Assembly: GCA_009192285.1 (NCBI GenBank)
Contig: CM018604.1
Coordinates: 4,621,746-4,685,745, forward strand
Reading direction: 5' to 3'
DNA: 64,000 bases
Source of the DNA: Morchella semilibera
Lineage: Eukaryota > Ascomycota > Pezizomycetes > Pezizales > Morchellaceae
Positions 9,001-19,712 of the stretch are shown one piece after another (position 1 is the stretch's first letter; each line of letters starts with the position of its first letter). The notes under the pieces are model-generated. The model ran no database searches, was not told the origin of the DNA, and saw only the letters and a list, made by a program, of their open reading frames with translations. The translations under genes and the position numbers were made by a program.

Positions 9001-12000
9001 ATACTTCATGGGGAAATCCGCGGGTTCTTATCCCTTTTTGCGCATATCTAGTATTCCCGGATCAGGCACACTATCAGGAAACGGAACACGACGCTTTTAT
9101 CCTGCTCCAGACTTCGATTTATAGAGATCGTCGCTCTGGGGAGGCCCGAGTACTCTTGTTCATTAATCCCTTCGTCCTGCTTCGAGCGGCGCGCAATTCG
9201 ATATTTTCCACATTCGACTGACGCGCACCCGCGCACGCCTGGTGACAGCTCAGTTTCCGCCAGGCTGAACTGCTCCGCGTCCTCGGAAAGGCCTGGTAGC
9301 AAGCTCGTTGAACGACTTTTTTGCCATGAAAACATTAATGGGTATATTCAATGCGATTATGTTGACAGTACTCCGCATTATTATTTCATATTCAAGAGTA
9401 TAACTTGGGCGACTTTTTACCTGTTCGCTGAGTGTAGCTAATATCGTAGAATAGACTGCCGAGCTTTGCTGATTAAATGTATATATACATTTCTCACCTT
9501 GCCGATAGGGACTGATTAGTGGTCGAGGGCGAGACGTGTATCGCATAGCCAGATAGGACTAGGCGAGGTCTGAGGGATTAGTCGGGTTGAATTAGGCGTG
9601 TCGAGAAGAAGTTGCGTTAAGCATGTGTACGCGCGTCGATGTCAAGACTGGGGGAGTCTTTTGGTGGAGTGTGCCGGGGCGCACGATAGAGGGCTCGAGA
9701 TTGGGCTTTTTCTCATACACGGGGACATGGAGAGTTATGCGTGGTTTGGTTACTGCGGGTTGCATGGAAAAGGCGCGGAAGATGTTTTCAAGGTCGTCCG
9801 CATGTCAGATCAGGATTCTGACACCGTGCAGGATGATGGGCGCGGTGTTGCGCTCGCTCCTGATTGACGTAACCGAGTGGTCCGGGCATTGCCTGGTCTT
9901 GGCTGATTTCGCTTGTTTATTGTTGCCTTTCCACTCTTCTTCTTTTCACCTTGAGGCTGGGGTTGGGTTGGGTTGGTCCTGGCGTCGCTGGCACTCCTAC
10001 TTTATGGTATACTTGCTACTACGGATGTCCACACAGCAACCTGAACCATAACAAACACCAGGACAGAAACCTTTTGACTGGGCGACATGACTCGTCTAGT
10101 CGCCCGTGTCATCTCCTCCTCATAAGCAATTTGTGAGTCCTTGTAATCTCAAAGAAGCCTCGTCTGGTCACACTTTCAAATCCATACCTCCGCTCTCACT
10201 GCAAAATACTCAGCCGCCGTCATTATTACTCGTCTTCATTCTGTGACGTTCCGGCCGCTGGGCTCAGCCGTGCTCCTGGTGGGCGCGCGCTGTGGCCGCG
10301 GGGCCTGCTCGTCCATGGACGAGTTTGAGCCAGTTGAGGTAGGGCGGTTCTCTAGCACCGAGGAACGAAATCTTGTGGATGTAGGGCAGGGCTCGAGCTG
10401 TCTTTAGGGCGGTGAGGGGGTGGGTTTTGTGGGGGATGCGCTGCGCCGGCGGAGGGGGGGGATATGAGCGAGCTTGTTAGCGGGGGTAATAGGGGGTGCG
10501 GAGGCGGGTTTTCGGCGAGAGTGTGGGTGGGCGTGGGGGGTCGCCGAGGGGTGTTGTAGAGATGGGGATGGGGATGGGGGGCGGGGATGAGGGCGTGGGG
10601 TTATGGCCGCCTGTGACGTCAGCGGGGGGTGTGGTTGGTCCGTTCCGGGCAGGACGGGGTTCGGGGGCGGCGGCTTTGTTTTGACTCTGTGTATCTATTG
10701 TAGGCTGGGGCTTTATATCTGACGACGAAGGGCCCAAGACCTCCCTGGGGGCTTCTCCGGGGGGTCGGGGCCCGGGTTTATTCTGGCCCGAGCTGGTGGT
10801 GGGTTCGCGACCTGTAGAGCCCGGTTCATCGTCTCCGGAAGAGGTAGTAGCTAGGTTTCCGGTGTCCTCCGGCGCCCGTAGCCATACCCGGATGTAGGGT
10901 ACTGCGGCTCGATTCCCAGGCCCTGCGAGACCAGGCTGCGTCGCGGGGTGTTTCCCGGTGGTGTGGTGGACCTTGGTTCCACGCCGTTGTTGTGCCCGGG
11001 AGTAGTGACCATAGCTGTACTCACGACAATGCCTCTGCCACTGGGCTTCGAGACCGGGTATGTGCTTTACCCAGGGGACTGCTGAAGTTAGGGACGGAGC
11101 TCGCCCACATTTCCCGGGGGTTTCACATCCCCATGGTCGTAGTTTACCTAAGGGTTATATCTTTAGCCTTTCATCTCGGGAGGTTTTCGATTTTGTGGCT
11201 GCTGCGATAAATGCACCCGGTTGCTGGGGCACACAGCGCGCTAAACGAATATTAGATCTGTCGGACGTTGCGACGCGTGAAGGGCCCCCTGACTCCAGAT
11301 CCTCCTTCTCGCGGGTTTGCAGCATAGTCTCTGCGGGCGATCGTGTTCCTTGAGAGCTAACCGGGTCTTTTGCTCAGTGAGGTGTCGAATGACGAGACCG
11401 GGAGCATAAAGCTGGCTGGTCATACAACGGACTTACGCGGCGAGATCTGTAGGGTTTGATTCGGTATACTAGTCCGGGGTGCGGTGTCGAGGGCTTGGTA
11501 TGGCGCGGTGTGAGTCTTTGTGGTGTGCTCTCTGGGTCGCAGTAGGTCAGGTACAGTAAGTGAAATACTGGAAGGAGCTGGCTAGGGGTAGTGGGCCCGG
11601 GCGCCGTCTAGGGGTGGGGGAGCAATAAAGTGATTTAGTGTTTGTGGTTTTTCTGGATACTCGGAAGGGTGGAGGGGGGGGAGAAGAAGGAGGGGGGGGG
11701 GAAGGGTTAGTAGGATCTACTCCATTTGTTCTCGTTGAGGGGTTTGCATTTTTAGCTTGTCCTGCGGCTTTCCTGGCTACTCGACCTTAGGGTGTGCTTT
11801 CTTTGGCCTTCGCCTGGTCCGCGTCTTGGCATTCCTGAGTGCGGTGGGGGAGGGGAGAGTGGCATGGCCCGGTTCCATCTCTGAGCGGCGAAGGCGTAGG
11901 CTTCGTCGCTCTATGTGGTTTTGTTGGTGGGGAAGGGGTGATCGTAAAGCAGTGAGTTATCGCAGACCGAGTCGTCTCTCCCTCTGGGTGAAGTGGATCG

Positions 12001-15000
12001 GTGTGAGGTGATGCTCTGGTTGCGGTGTTGTGTGTAGTGTGGAATATTTTGCTGAGTAAGGTGTAGTAATGTGGATAATTGTGGTGATGATGATGGGACA
12101 TGGGGATGTGTATGTTTGGGTTAATTTGTGGGTTTAGGAAGGTTGTTGCTGGGAGGATAGGGTGAAGTGGCAAGACGGGAGAGAGAGAAAGAGAGTCTGT
12201 CGTTCAAACAAGTCTGGAGAGAGAAGAAAGAAACTGTATTCAATGGTGTATAGCTAGTATGCGTTAGTGCTGAGGTGGCATTGATCAATTGCCACTGCTT
12301 GCATTTCCCCTCTTCTTGATCTCTTGATCTCTTCTTTCTCCTTCCTCTTCTCCTTACCTATTACTCCTTCTTTTTCTCTTCCTCTTTCTCCGTATCGAAG
12401 CCTCAATTTTATCTTTGTTTTGATGAACCCAACTCAACGCGCCCCGTTGTGCCAAGCCAAGAGGCACAAAATAACCGGAGGTGTGGTAGTAACAGGTTTT
12501 TATGGTCTTGAGCGCACGTTGATTCATAATTGGAACTTAGTGGAGGACTGTGCGTTTTGTTTAATTAATAGGTGAAGATATGCTTAAGATATAGGTTTTC
12601 ATTAGGTCGTTTCATTTCTTTTGCTACTGCTCACTCGTCTGTCCTGGTTGTCCGTCGGGTACGCACGTAAGGAAGTCATGACGCAATAATTAGTAAAACA
12701 TCTATAATTTGCGGTCTCTTTCTGTACTAAAGTCTGAGTCGGATCCTCTGACAAGATACGGAAAAAGTCACATAGTCAATCTGTGTGTATGGGCCATGGC
12801 TACCGATTGGTCTTCCATGACAGATGATGGTGATGGATAAGTAACTGCCTTTAATCCTAGTTTAGTATAATCCGACTGGTTTGAAGGGTCTGTTCGGGTC
12901 ATTACCGCCTTGGTGCTTCGCTGCGCTGCTCTGCTCATCGCGTTAAATATATTATGGATCTCGCTTGTCCGGAGCATGGTGGTTGTGTGCCTGTCACTCG
13001 GGACGATTATGTCCTGCTTTCATCGGGTACCCTCTAGTCACGTACATTCTAGCTTGCTCCTCGAGTTACCTCCTGCAGTCATCAATTAGGAGTAATCATT
13101 CTTTGATAGTTGCAGTCGGTCTAACGGCCATTCAATGCGCTTATGCTCTTCCGAGGCGGCGTCTGTCAATGGATCTGATATGCTGCATCCCTGCAGCCAT
13201 GCTGGCGCCCGCCATGGTTCGCTTGCTTGTCAATACCTCTCGTTCTAATAAGCCTGGATACCTCGGGCCGTGTCTGGCGTCAAGTGAGTGTGATCTGTGT
13301 CGTGTAGGTGGTGGGTTTCCTTGCAGTGGACGCAAGTTTAGTAAGCGTCAGCTAAGTCAAATTCTTCATAAATAATTCACTCTCAAGAGTCTCAGGAATC
13401 TTCTAAGTACTGGGATGCAATTGCTAGGGTATGGGCTGCTTTATCTAGACTGAAGATCTTACAATGTGAGCATGAGTGTTACGCTAGAATCGAGATGTTT
13501 CCACTGTATATTGCGATGCTCAGTTGGTGCCATGTAGTAATCGATTGAGGGGTTCCGCTCTCATAATAAGAGATTCCAAGGTTTACTTTTTGGGTGATCT
13601 ATTAGGCTGTGTGCATCTAGGGCGACTGTTCACCCAAATAGATGATCTGTATTTGTTGCGATGCCGATGTGGGCAAAACACGCACTTTCAGTTTATATAT
13701 TCAAGACAACTCCCCTGGACATAGGAAACAGATTTGGTGAAACAACGTATCATTACATCCCTCTTTTTCTCCTCCCTTGCACCTCGTATGCACGTGAAGA
13801 TGGGATAGCACTTTGCCTTTGCCATCCGGGTCTCGGCACGCGGTCTTCGGGAATTATGAGATAATATTTCATTTAGGAAATGCTAGACAGATCTGAGGCT
13901 TATTACGTCTTCATTTGTATAAACTACTGAAATTAGACATTATAGGCGAACAGAACATATTTCCTCCTCGATCAAGCTGGATGAACTATTCATGATAATT
14001 AACGTACTGACTAACAAACCTGAATTCACTCGTTGATTATGAGCTATGAGGTCTCACTGACATGGGAATATACGATCGAGGGCAAATGAGGTGTGCACAT
14101 CATATCAGGCAAGAACTCCGTCTCTCTCTGTCGTCAAACTCTCGATAGCTAAGACTTCAATAGATGATACACCTGCTAGAGACTGTACTCAGAGTCTGAG
14201 GACGGTCTCCGATAGCGAGACCATGCAGGCATCTAATCTGCACACGGAAACTCGTGTAGTGAGGAAGATGGCGGCCTGGCCCCACAGTCCGTTAGTGGAC
14301 AAGTATCATCTCGGCCTCAACTTATTCACCCAATTATTGCGGTTGCTGACTAGCTCTACTCTCCGGCTATCTTGCGCCCTTTCTCCCCTCTCAATAACTC
14401 ACCATACTCGTCCTACACTGAATGGTAACGTAACAGTTCTTCAGAAGACACCTGAGTCACGGGAGAACATGCATTACTGCTTCGCTTTCAAGCCTCAGGA
14501 CGAGGCAAAGACGCGGCGAAGGCCCGAAGAGTTTTTGGCTAATGAAAGAAAGACGTTGACATAGAGAACGCAGAACTATAGGAAAACAACATAATATATA
14601 ATTAATCAGCAACAACTTCATCAGCAAGACTCATTTTCTCCTGTGTTCTGAGCCTCAGGGAGTCAAAAATATCCGGGAAGTCTCAGGAGACTCTCGGATC
14701 TCGTGGTCGGGGGGAGCACTGCTTGGCCCGCGCGACGCTAGGGCTTAGTCTCAAGATTATTTCCTGTGTAGTAATTTTGGTCACCTCCTGATTCTCTTCT
14801 CTCTCGAGCTAGGGAGACTCAAATATACAGGGTGCCAGATCCGTTCAGCAGGTACAGAGGACCATGGGGGAGGGACTACTGTGGCGAGACTACCTGATAA
14901 TGTTAATTTACTAAGGTGTGTCTCGCTCCACTGGATCAATGTTGACCCTCTCATCATCATTAAGATCCTAGCCACAACACCTCACACTGCCGTTCATGGC

Positions 15001-15540
15001 ATCGTCACTCACGTTTACGACAACAACCAATTAACCTTCTTCACTTCATCCTTGGTACCGGACCCCTGACAGATTGAGAGTCACCGCCATACCTCTATCC
15101 GCCAGCGCCACCTTAAATCTACCCTTTACATCTCTCCAGAGGACGAGGTAGAGACCTGTTGGCTAATGAATTACCACATTCGTAGGCGTGCGACCTCGTC
15201 TTCTATTGGGCACGGCACTTGCAAATTACGCCGTCCAATAAACCCTGCGTCACTCACGAGCTCGGCTATTGCGAAACGCCGGACGGTAGGGCAACAGCAC
15301 ACCGTCGCTCACAAGGGCGCGAAACACCTGCAACAGCTCGCGGCTGAGATGATCCTCGCAGAAGGTCCCCTTAAAGCGTGGGGAAGTGGATGTTATTCTG
15401 GCCTCAATGTCTCATAAACTAGCTATCGAAAGGCATTACGGGCATTGGAGAGCGGATGAACCCGATCCCGGGGCGGGCCGGGCCGAGCTACTGGCTTGGC
15501 TGCCAAACATGGCGATGACCTGTATATTTAAGCTCCTACT
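6085..15540. other. Nine-kilobase region without a supported gene
   Basis: Open frames are short (longest about 167 codons), overlap on both strands and lack linked splice signals or recognisable motifs. Base composition is mixed, with no A/T-extreme RIP-like signature, but G-rich tracts occur (10.4-10.8 kb, 11.6-11.7 kb). One minus-strand stretch at about 7980-7560 reads protein-like across two frames and could be a decayed gene of unknown type. I could not recognise reverse transcriptase, integrase or transposase motifs. The region ends where the oxidosqualene cyclase fragment begins, so it may include the insertion or rearrangement that removed that gene's 5' part. Confidence 0.4.
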
Positions 15541-17108
15541 AGGGCTGGCGCTGGTGGTGCCACAACCGCCTCGTCTACCTCGCCATGAGCTACATGTACT
15601 CGCTCCAGCGCTCCCACCCCGAGAACGACCTGATCCGCTCGCTGCGCGAGGAGCTCTACACCCAGCCCTACGCCTCCATCGACTTTTCGCAGCACCGCAA
15701 CACCGTCGCCCCCGGCGACATCTACCACCCCCACACCAAGATCCTCGACGCCCTCAACGGCGTCCTCGGCCTCTGGGGCTCCTACCTCTGCCCGCGCGTC
15801 GTGCAGCGCGTCGCCCGCGACCACGTCTACGACCTCATCAAGCGCGAGGACGAGGCCTCCTCCTACTGCTGCCTCGGCCCCGTCAACAGCCCCTTCAACC
15901 TCATCGCCCGCTACTTTGCCGAGGGCGAGGACTCCCCCGCCGTCCGCGCCCACAGGGAGACGCTCAAGGACTTTATGTGGGTCAAGGGCGAGGGCATGCT
16001 CGTCAACGGCACGGACGGCGTGCAGTGCTGGGACACATCCTTCCTCATCCAGGCGCTCTACGAGGGCAACCTCGCCGACGAGCCGCAGTACCGCGACATG
16101 CTCGTCCGCGCGCTGCGGTTCCTCGACACGCAGCAGATCCGCGCCGACGTGCCCGAGGCCGACAAGGCGTACCGCCACCAGCGCAAGGGCGCGTGGCCCT
16201 TCTCCAAGCGCACGCAGGGCTACACCGTCTCCGACACCACGGCCGAGGCCCTCAAGAGCGTGCTCATGGTGCAGTCGGTCCCCGGCATGCCGCAGCTCAT
16301 CGGCCCGTCGCGCCTCCAGGACGCGGTCGACGTGCTGCTGACCATGCAGAACCCCAACGGCGGCTTCGGCAGCTACGAGCTCGCGCGCGCCGGCAAGTGG
16401 CTCGAGGCCCTCAACGCCGCCGAGGTCTTTGGCGGCATCATGATCGAGTACGAGTACCCCGAGTGCACCACCGCCGTCGTCATGGGACTCACCTACTTCC
16501 GCAAGACGTACCCGCGCTACCGCGCGCCAAGATCGACAACGTTGTCCGCCGGGCCGTGGCGTGGATCAAGACGGCGCAGCGCGGCGACGGCAGCTGGTAC
16601 GGCAGCTGGGGCATCTGCTTCACGTATGCGACCATGTTTGCGACGGAGGCGCTGCGCAGCGTCGGCGAGATCTGCCAGAACTCGGAGACGGTCCGCAGGG
16701 CGTGCGCGTTCCTGGTGGGGAAGCAGCGCGGGGACGGCGGCTGGGGCGAGAGCTACCGCAGCAGCGAGACGGGAGTCTATACGCACCACCGCGACAGCCA
16801 GGTCGTCAACACGGCGTGGGCGCTCATTGCCCTGATGAATGCGGAGTATCCGGACGTGGCGCCCATCGAGAGGGGAATCAAGCTGCTGATGGTGCGGCAG
16901 AGGGCGAATGGCGAGTGGCTGCAGGAGGCTATCGAGGGCGTGTTTAACAAGAGTTGGTGTGTATCCCCCCCTAGAGTGTGGCAGGAGAGTGGCTAATGTG
17001 GTGGGTAGTATGATATCGTATCCGAATTATAAGTTTACGTTCTCGATCAAGGCGCTGGGGATGTATGCGAAGCTGTATCGCAACCCGCAGTTGAGGCCTG
17101 AGGCGTAG
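15541..17108 (+). pseudogene. ERG7: Oxidosqualene-lanosterol cyclase, 5'-truncated and frameshifted
   Basis: The translation matches the C-terminal two thirds of lanosterol synthase, the enzyme that cyclises 2,3-oxidosqualene in ergosterol synthesis at ER or lipid-droplet membranes. Visible landmarks are RWWCHNRLVYLAMSY at the start, NGTDGVQCWDTSFLIQAL, the catalytic block YTVSDTTAE, NPNGGFGSYE and PECTTAV, GDGSWYGSWGICFTYA, and GGWGESYRS. An intron at 16957-17008 joins NKSC to MISYPNYKF, and the frame stops at 17106-17108. The catalytic motif is D-T-T-A-E where the family has D-C-T-A-E; the second supporting Cys (PECT) is kept. The frame breaks at a CGCGCGCC run near 16525. A TAG-ended acceptor (CCTACTAG) sits just before the first conserved codon. 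The N-terminal ~200 residues are not found upstream. It could be a remnant, or the 3' part of a gene split by a large insertion. Confidence 0.85.
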
Positions 17109-17759
17109 GTGTGGGTTGCTAGGGGGAATACGATAGTTGTAGTAAACGATACTGTAATTAACACTAATTGACTTTTTCATTGCAAGCCAGGGAAAAATAT
17201 ATCCTCCCTGTAATAATGTGGCAAGGTCTAGACCACTCTTGTACTATGGTCATTACTGTTGTTTGCCAGGGCTATCCTGTATTACCAGTAGACATCACAA
17301 TTACTTCCGCCACAATAGCCACTATTTCGGGTTTGGGCGAGCGAGTGAGAGGCTGTGATGCTGGTTGTAGGCTGGGTAGACCCCCGGGTAGGGATGATGG
17401 GTATGGGCGGGGAGAGGGTAGAGGACCGTCTCATGGCTGGAGGGCTCGCTGGGGTGTGAGATTGACGTGTAGGGCTTGAGTCTAAGTACATTCCTTCATA
17501 TATGTGTATGCTACATTCCTGCCACCACGGTGGGTGCGGTTTATGGAACCGGGCGGGATAACTACTTAATTGACAATGCGTCATGGGCTGTCACTCGCTA
17601 CCAAGTAAGTATCTGGAAAAAGTAATTATGTTGCGGGGCACAGTCAGCTTGTGTAACCGGGGAAACCGCATATAAGACCGTGTCCCCGGGAAGCTCTCCT
17701 CCAGGTTTGAGATACCCGCTTACACCGTATAACCACCAAAGCTACATCACACAACCACA

Positions 17760-18208
17760 ATGGTACCCCCCCCCCTCCCCTCCTCCCTCCCCGCACTAAC
17801 CCCCCCGCCCAGGACCCCCCCGCCACAAACCCCGCCCACATGCGCCTCCTCTACACGCTCGCGCTCCTAGTACAACTCAGCGACGTCTACCACCTGGCCA
17901 CACTATCACCCCGGTTCTGGCCGAACCGCAGCGACCTGGCCGGCCCCACGCCGGCCTTCTTCCTGCGCGCATACTGCACGCTGCTGCTGCCGTACATCCT
18001 GCTGTGCTTCTGGCTGCGCGCACACCATCTCCGCCGCACCCAGGTCGGCCGCGCGGTCGCCGCGTCGTTCGCGCTCTTTCATACACTCGCCCCGGCGTGG
18101 TATCTGCTGAGTTGGGGCGTCGGAGGGTATGTACAGAGGCCGTTGGGGCCGGTGGTGGCGTTTCATGCGGCGTGTGTGGTGTGGGTGGGTGTGGGGTGGG
18201 TTTTGTAG
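17760..18208 (+). CDS. Small four-helix membrane protein, unknown function
   Basis: The main open frame (ATG at 17840, 122 residues) has four hydrophobic segments: LLYTLALLVQL, LLLPYILLCFWL, SFALFHTLAPAWYLL and VVAFHAACVVWVGVGWVL. Between them are short polar loops such as RAHHLRRTQVGR. It should sit in an intracellular or plasma membrane. A better start may be 17760. There an ATG is followed at once by GTACCC, a CACTAAC branch point and a CCCAG acceptor (intron 17763-17812), giving an in-frame extension Asp-Pro-Pro-Ala-Thr before the second ATG. The frame is GC-rich like the neighbouring cyclase. I do not recognise the family; its four-helix layout resembles small fungal hypothetical membrane proteins. 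Confidence 0.5.
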
Positions 18209-18381
18209 TGGGTAGTGTTTTTGGGGGGGTGGGGGGTGGGGGGTTGGTTTTTTGGTAGTTATATACTGGAGTTAATAAAAAATAAAAATAAACAATTATC
18301 TACAATAAACAAATATAACACAAAAGTCCCAATCCCGACAACCACCCATTACCCTCCCCACGATCATTACCCCAACCACCC

Positions 18382-18781
18382 CTACCCCGAAAACAACATA
18401 ATCGCCGAATCCCTCGCCGCACCCCGATCAAACACATACCTCCCCTGGCTCCTATCCCCGCGGCGACACGCCTCCACCACCCACCCCACAGCGCGCCCAA
18501 CAGCGCCACACTCAAAGTCGTACTTGTCGCGGTCCGAGCACAGGGCGCGCGCCGGCGGCCCCGTACCGCGCGATGGCCGTACACACGCGCTGCCGGCTCT
18601 GCGAGCACGCCTGCGCCCCGAAGCCGAGGATCCAGCGCGCGAGGCCCAGTCCGTCGCTGTATGGCGGCGAGCTGGGCGCGGTCTCGCACACGATTGTGCC
18701 TGGTGGGATGGCGGCGAGGAGTGGCCGCGCGCTGCTGCTGGTGCTGAGGAGCAGGAGGAGGGGCAGGGGCGTGGGCCGCAT
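18382..18781 (-). CDS. Small cysteine-rich secreted protein, one frame break
   Basis: From an ATG at 18781 the frame gives a signal-peptide-like start (RPTPLPLLLLLSTSS). A short mature domain follows with six cysteines, starting at IPPGTIVCET and ending CRRGDRSQGRYVFDRG. The pattern recalls a group of ascomycete small secreted proteins with a VCET start, a C-T pair near the middle and a GGxYV-like tail. The frame shifts by one base near 18552-18560, inside a GGCGCGCGCC run. The total length of 400 bases is one base over a multiple of three. The usual size and intact cysteines argue for an assembly indel or a very recent mutation. Secreted fungal proteins of this size are often interaction effectors or surface proteins, but nothing here shows a function. 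Confidence 0.45.
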
Positions 18782-19712
18782 TGGGGGGCCATTAATGGGG
18801 CTACAGGTCGTGGGATGGCGCACACTTGGAATAGATAGTAGTGGTAGGCTATGGAGCCTTTGGGTATATAGATACATGTATATAGATATAGATATATCTC
18901 CACCTCCCCACCTCCTCCTCCTCCCTCTATCACGACTCATATATTCACATACAACGCCCATACCTCCCCAGCAAACACCCCCCCCCTCCCAGCTGATATA
19001 TTCCGTCCCCCCTCGATCCCACAGCTCCATACCCCACCGGCTCCTCAGCAAACACCACAGTGCAAACAAATAAATGAACACCAACAGCAAACCACACCTT
19101 CACCAGCTATCACTCGGGTGCCAGGGTTAGGGTTGCGGTTACCTGCTACGTAACGGTTCATGGGCGACGGTTGTCTTGTGGAGAGAGGGAGAGGGGATTG
19201 CGCAACATGGGACATCACTCGGTTTCTCGGTTGTGGTTCGTGGTTCGTGTCAACGACGCACGCACGCACGCACCCTGCCTTCCGTTGGAAGAAGTGGGCA
19301 GACAGGGTCACACTCGTCCGGGAAGAGGGAGGGGGGGAAACAAGTTTTGTGTTGTGGATTAGATTGGCGACGGTAGTGGATGCGGGTACCCGACCGAGAC
19401 CCGGGAAATAGAGTGTGGAGTAGGAACATCTTGGAGGTAGTGGAAATGACTTTTCCTTCTTCATTTATTACACATTACATGTCAAAGCAAGGGATGGAAT
19501 ATTAGCAAACAGGTCTAATCGATCATTTTTTTTTTGTTTTCCGCTTCTCATAAATAACTTCGTAATCATCATATGTGCGGGCAGGGCATATTACAACGCT
19601 AACAAAAGAGAAAGAGAGATAAAAAGAAGTAGAGAGGAAAAAAAAAAAAAGGAAAAAGAACTCCATCCATGCACAGTCCATCTCGGTTCCCTCACCCAAG
19701 AAGAAAGAAAAT
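18782..19712. other. Intergenic, low complexity
   Basis: Contains pyrimidine-rich tracts, one TACATGTA (18873) and one copy of the dispersed CGAGTGAT motif (about 19213, inverted). An isolated pair of TTAGGG-like units (GGGTTAGGGTTGCGG, about 19124) is too short to be a telomere. 19480-19712 has poly(T), poly(A) and GAAAGAGAGA runs and probably carries the 3' end of the minus-strand gene that stops at 19713. Confidence 0.4.

Noticed and set aside
6085-15540. A retrotransposon or RIP-mutated element filling the gene desert
   Set aside because: No reverse transcriptase, integrase or LTR pair was recognised by eye and base composition is not RIP-like. A repeat search would settle it.
15528-16178. 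216-codon minus-strand frame opposite the cyclase
   Set aside because: Shadow of the GC-rich gene; its Val/Gly/Ala/Glu-rich product mirrors the plus-strand codons.
15386-16996. The 536-codon plus-strand frame over the cyclase as a separate protein
   Set aside because: Before about 16525 it is the wrong frame of a GC-rich gene (Arg/Pro/Ala/Leu-rich). Only its last part, after the frame break, is the cyclase.
19120-19140. Telomere-like TTAGGG pair
   Set aside because: Only about two units, with unique sequence on both sides.
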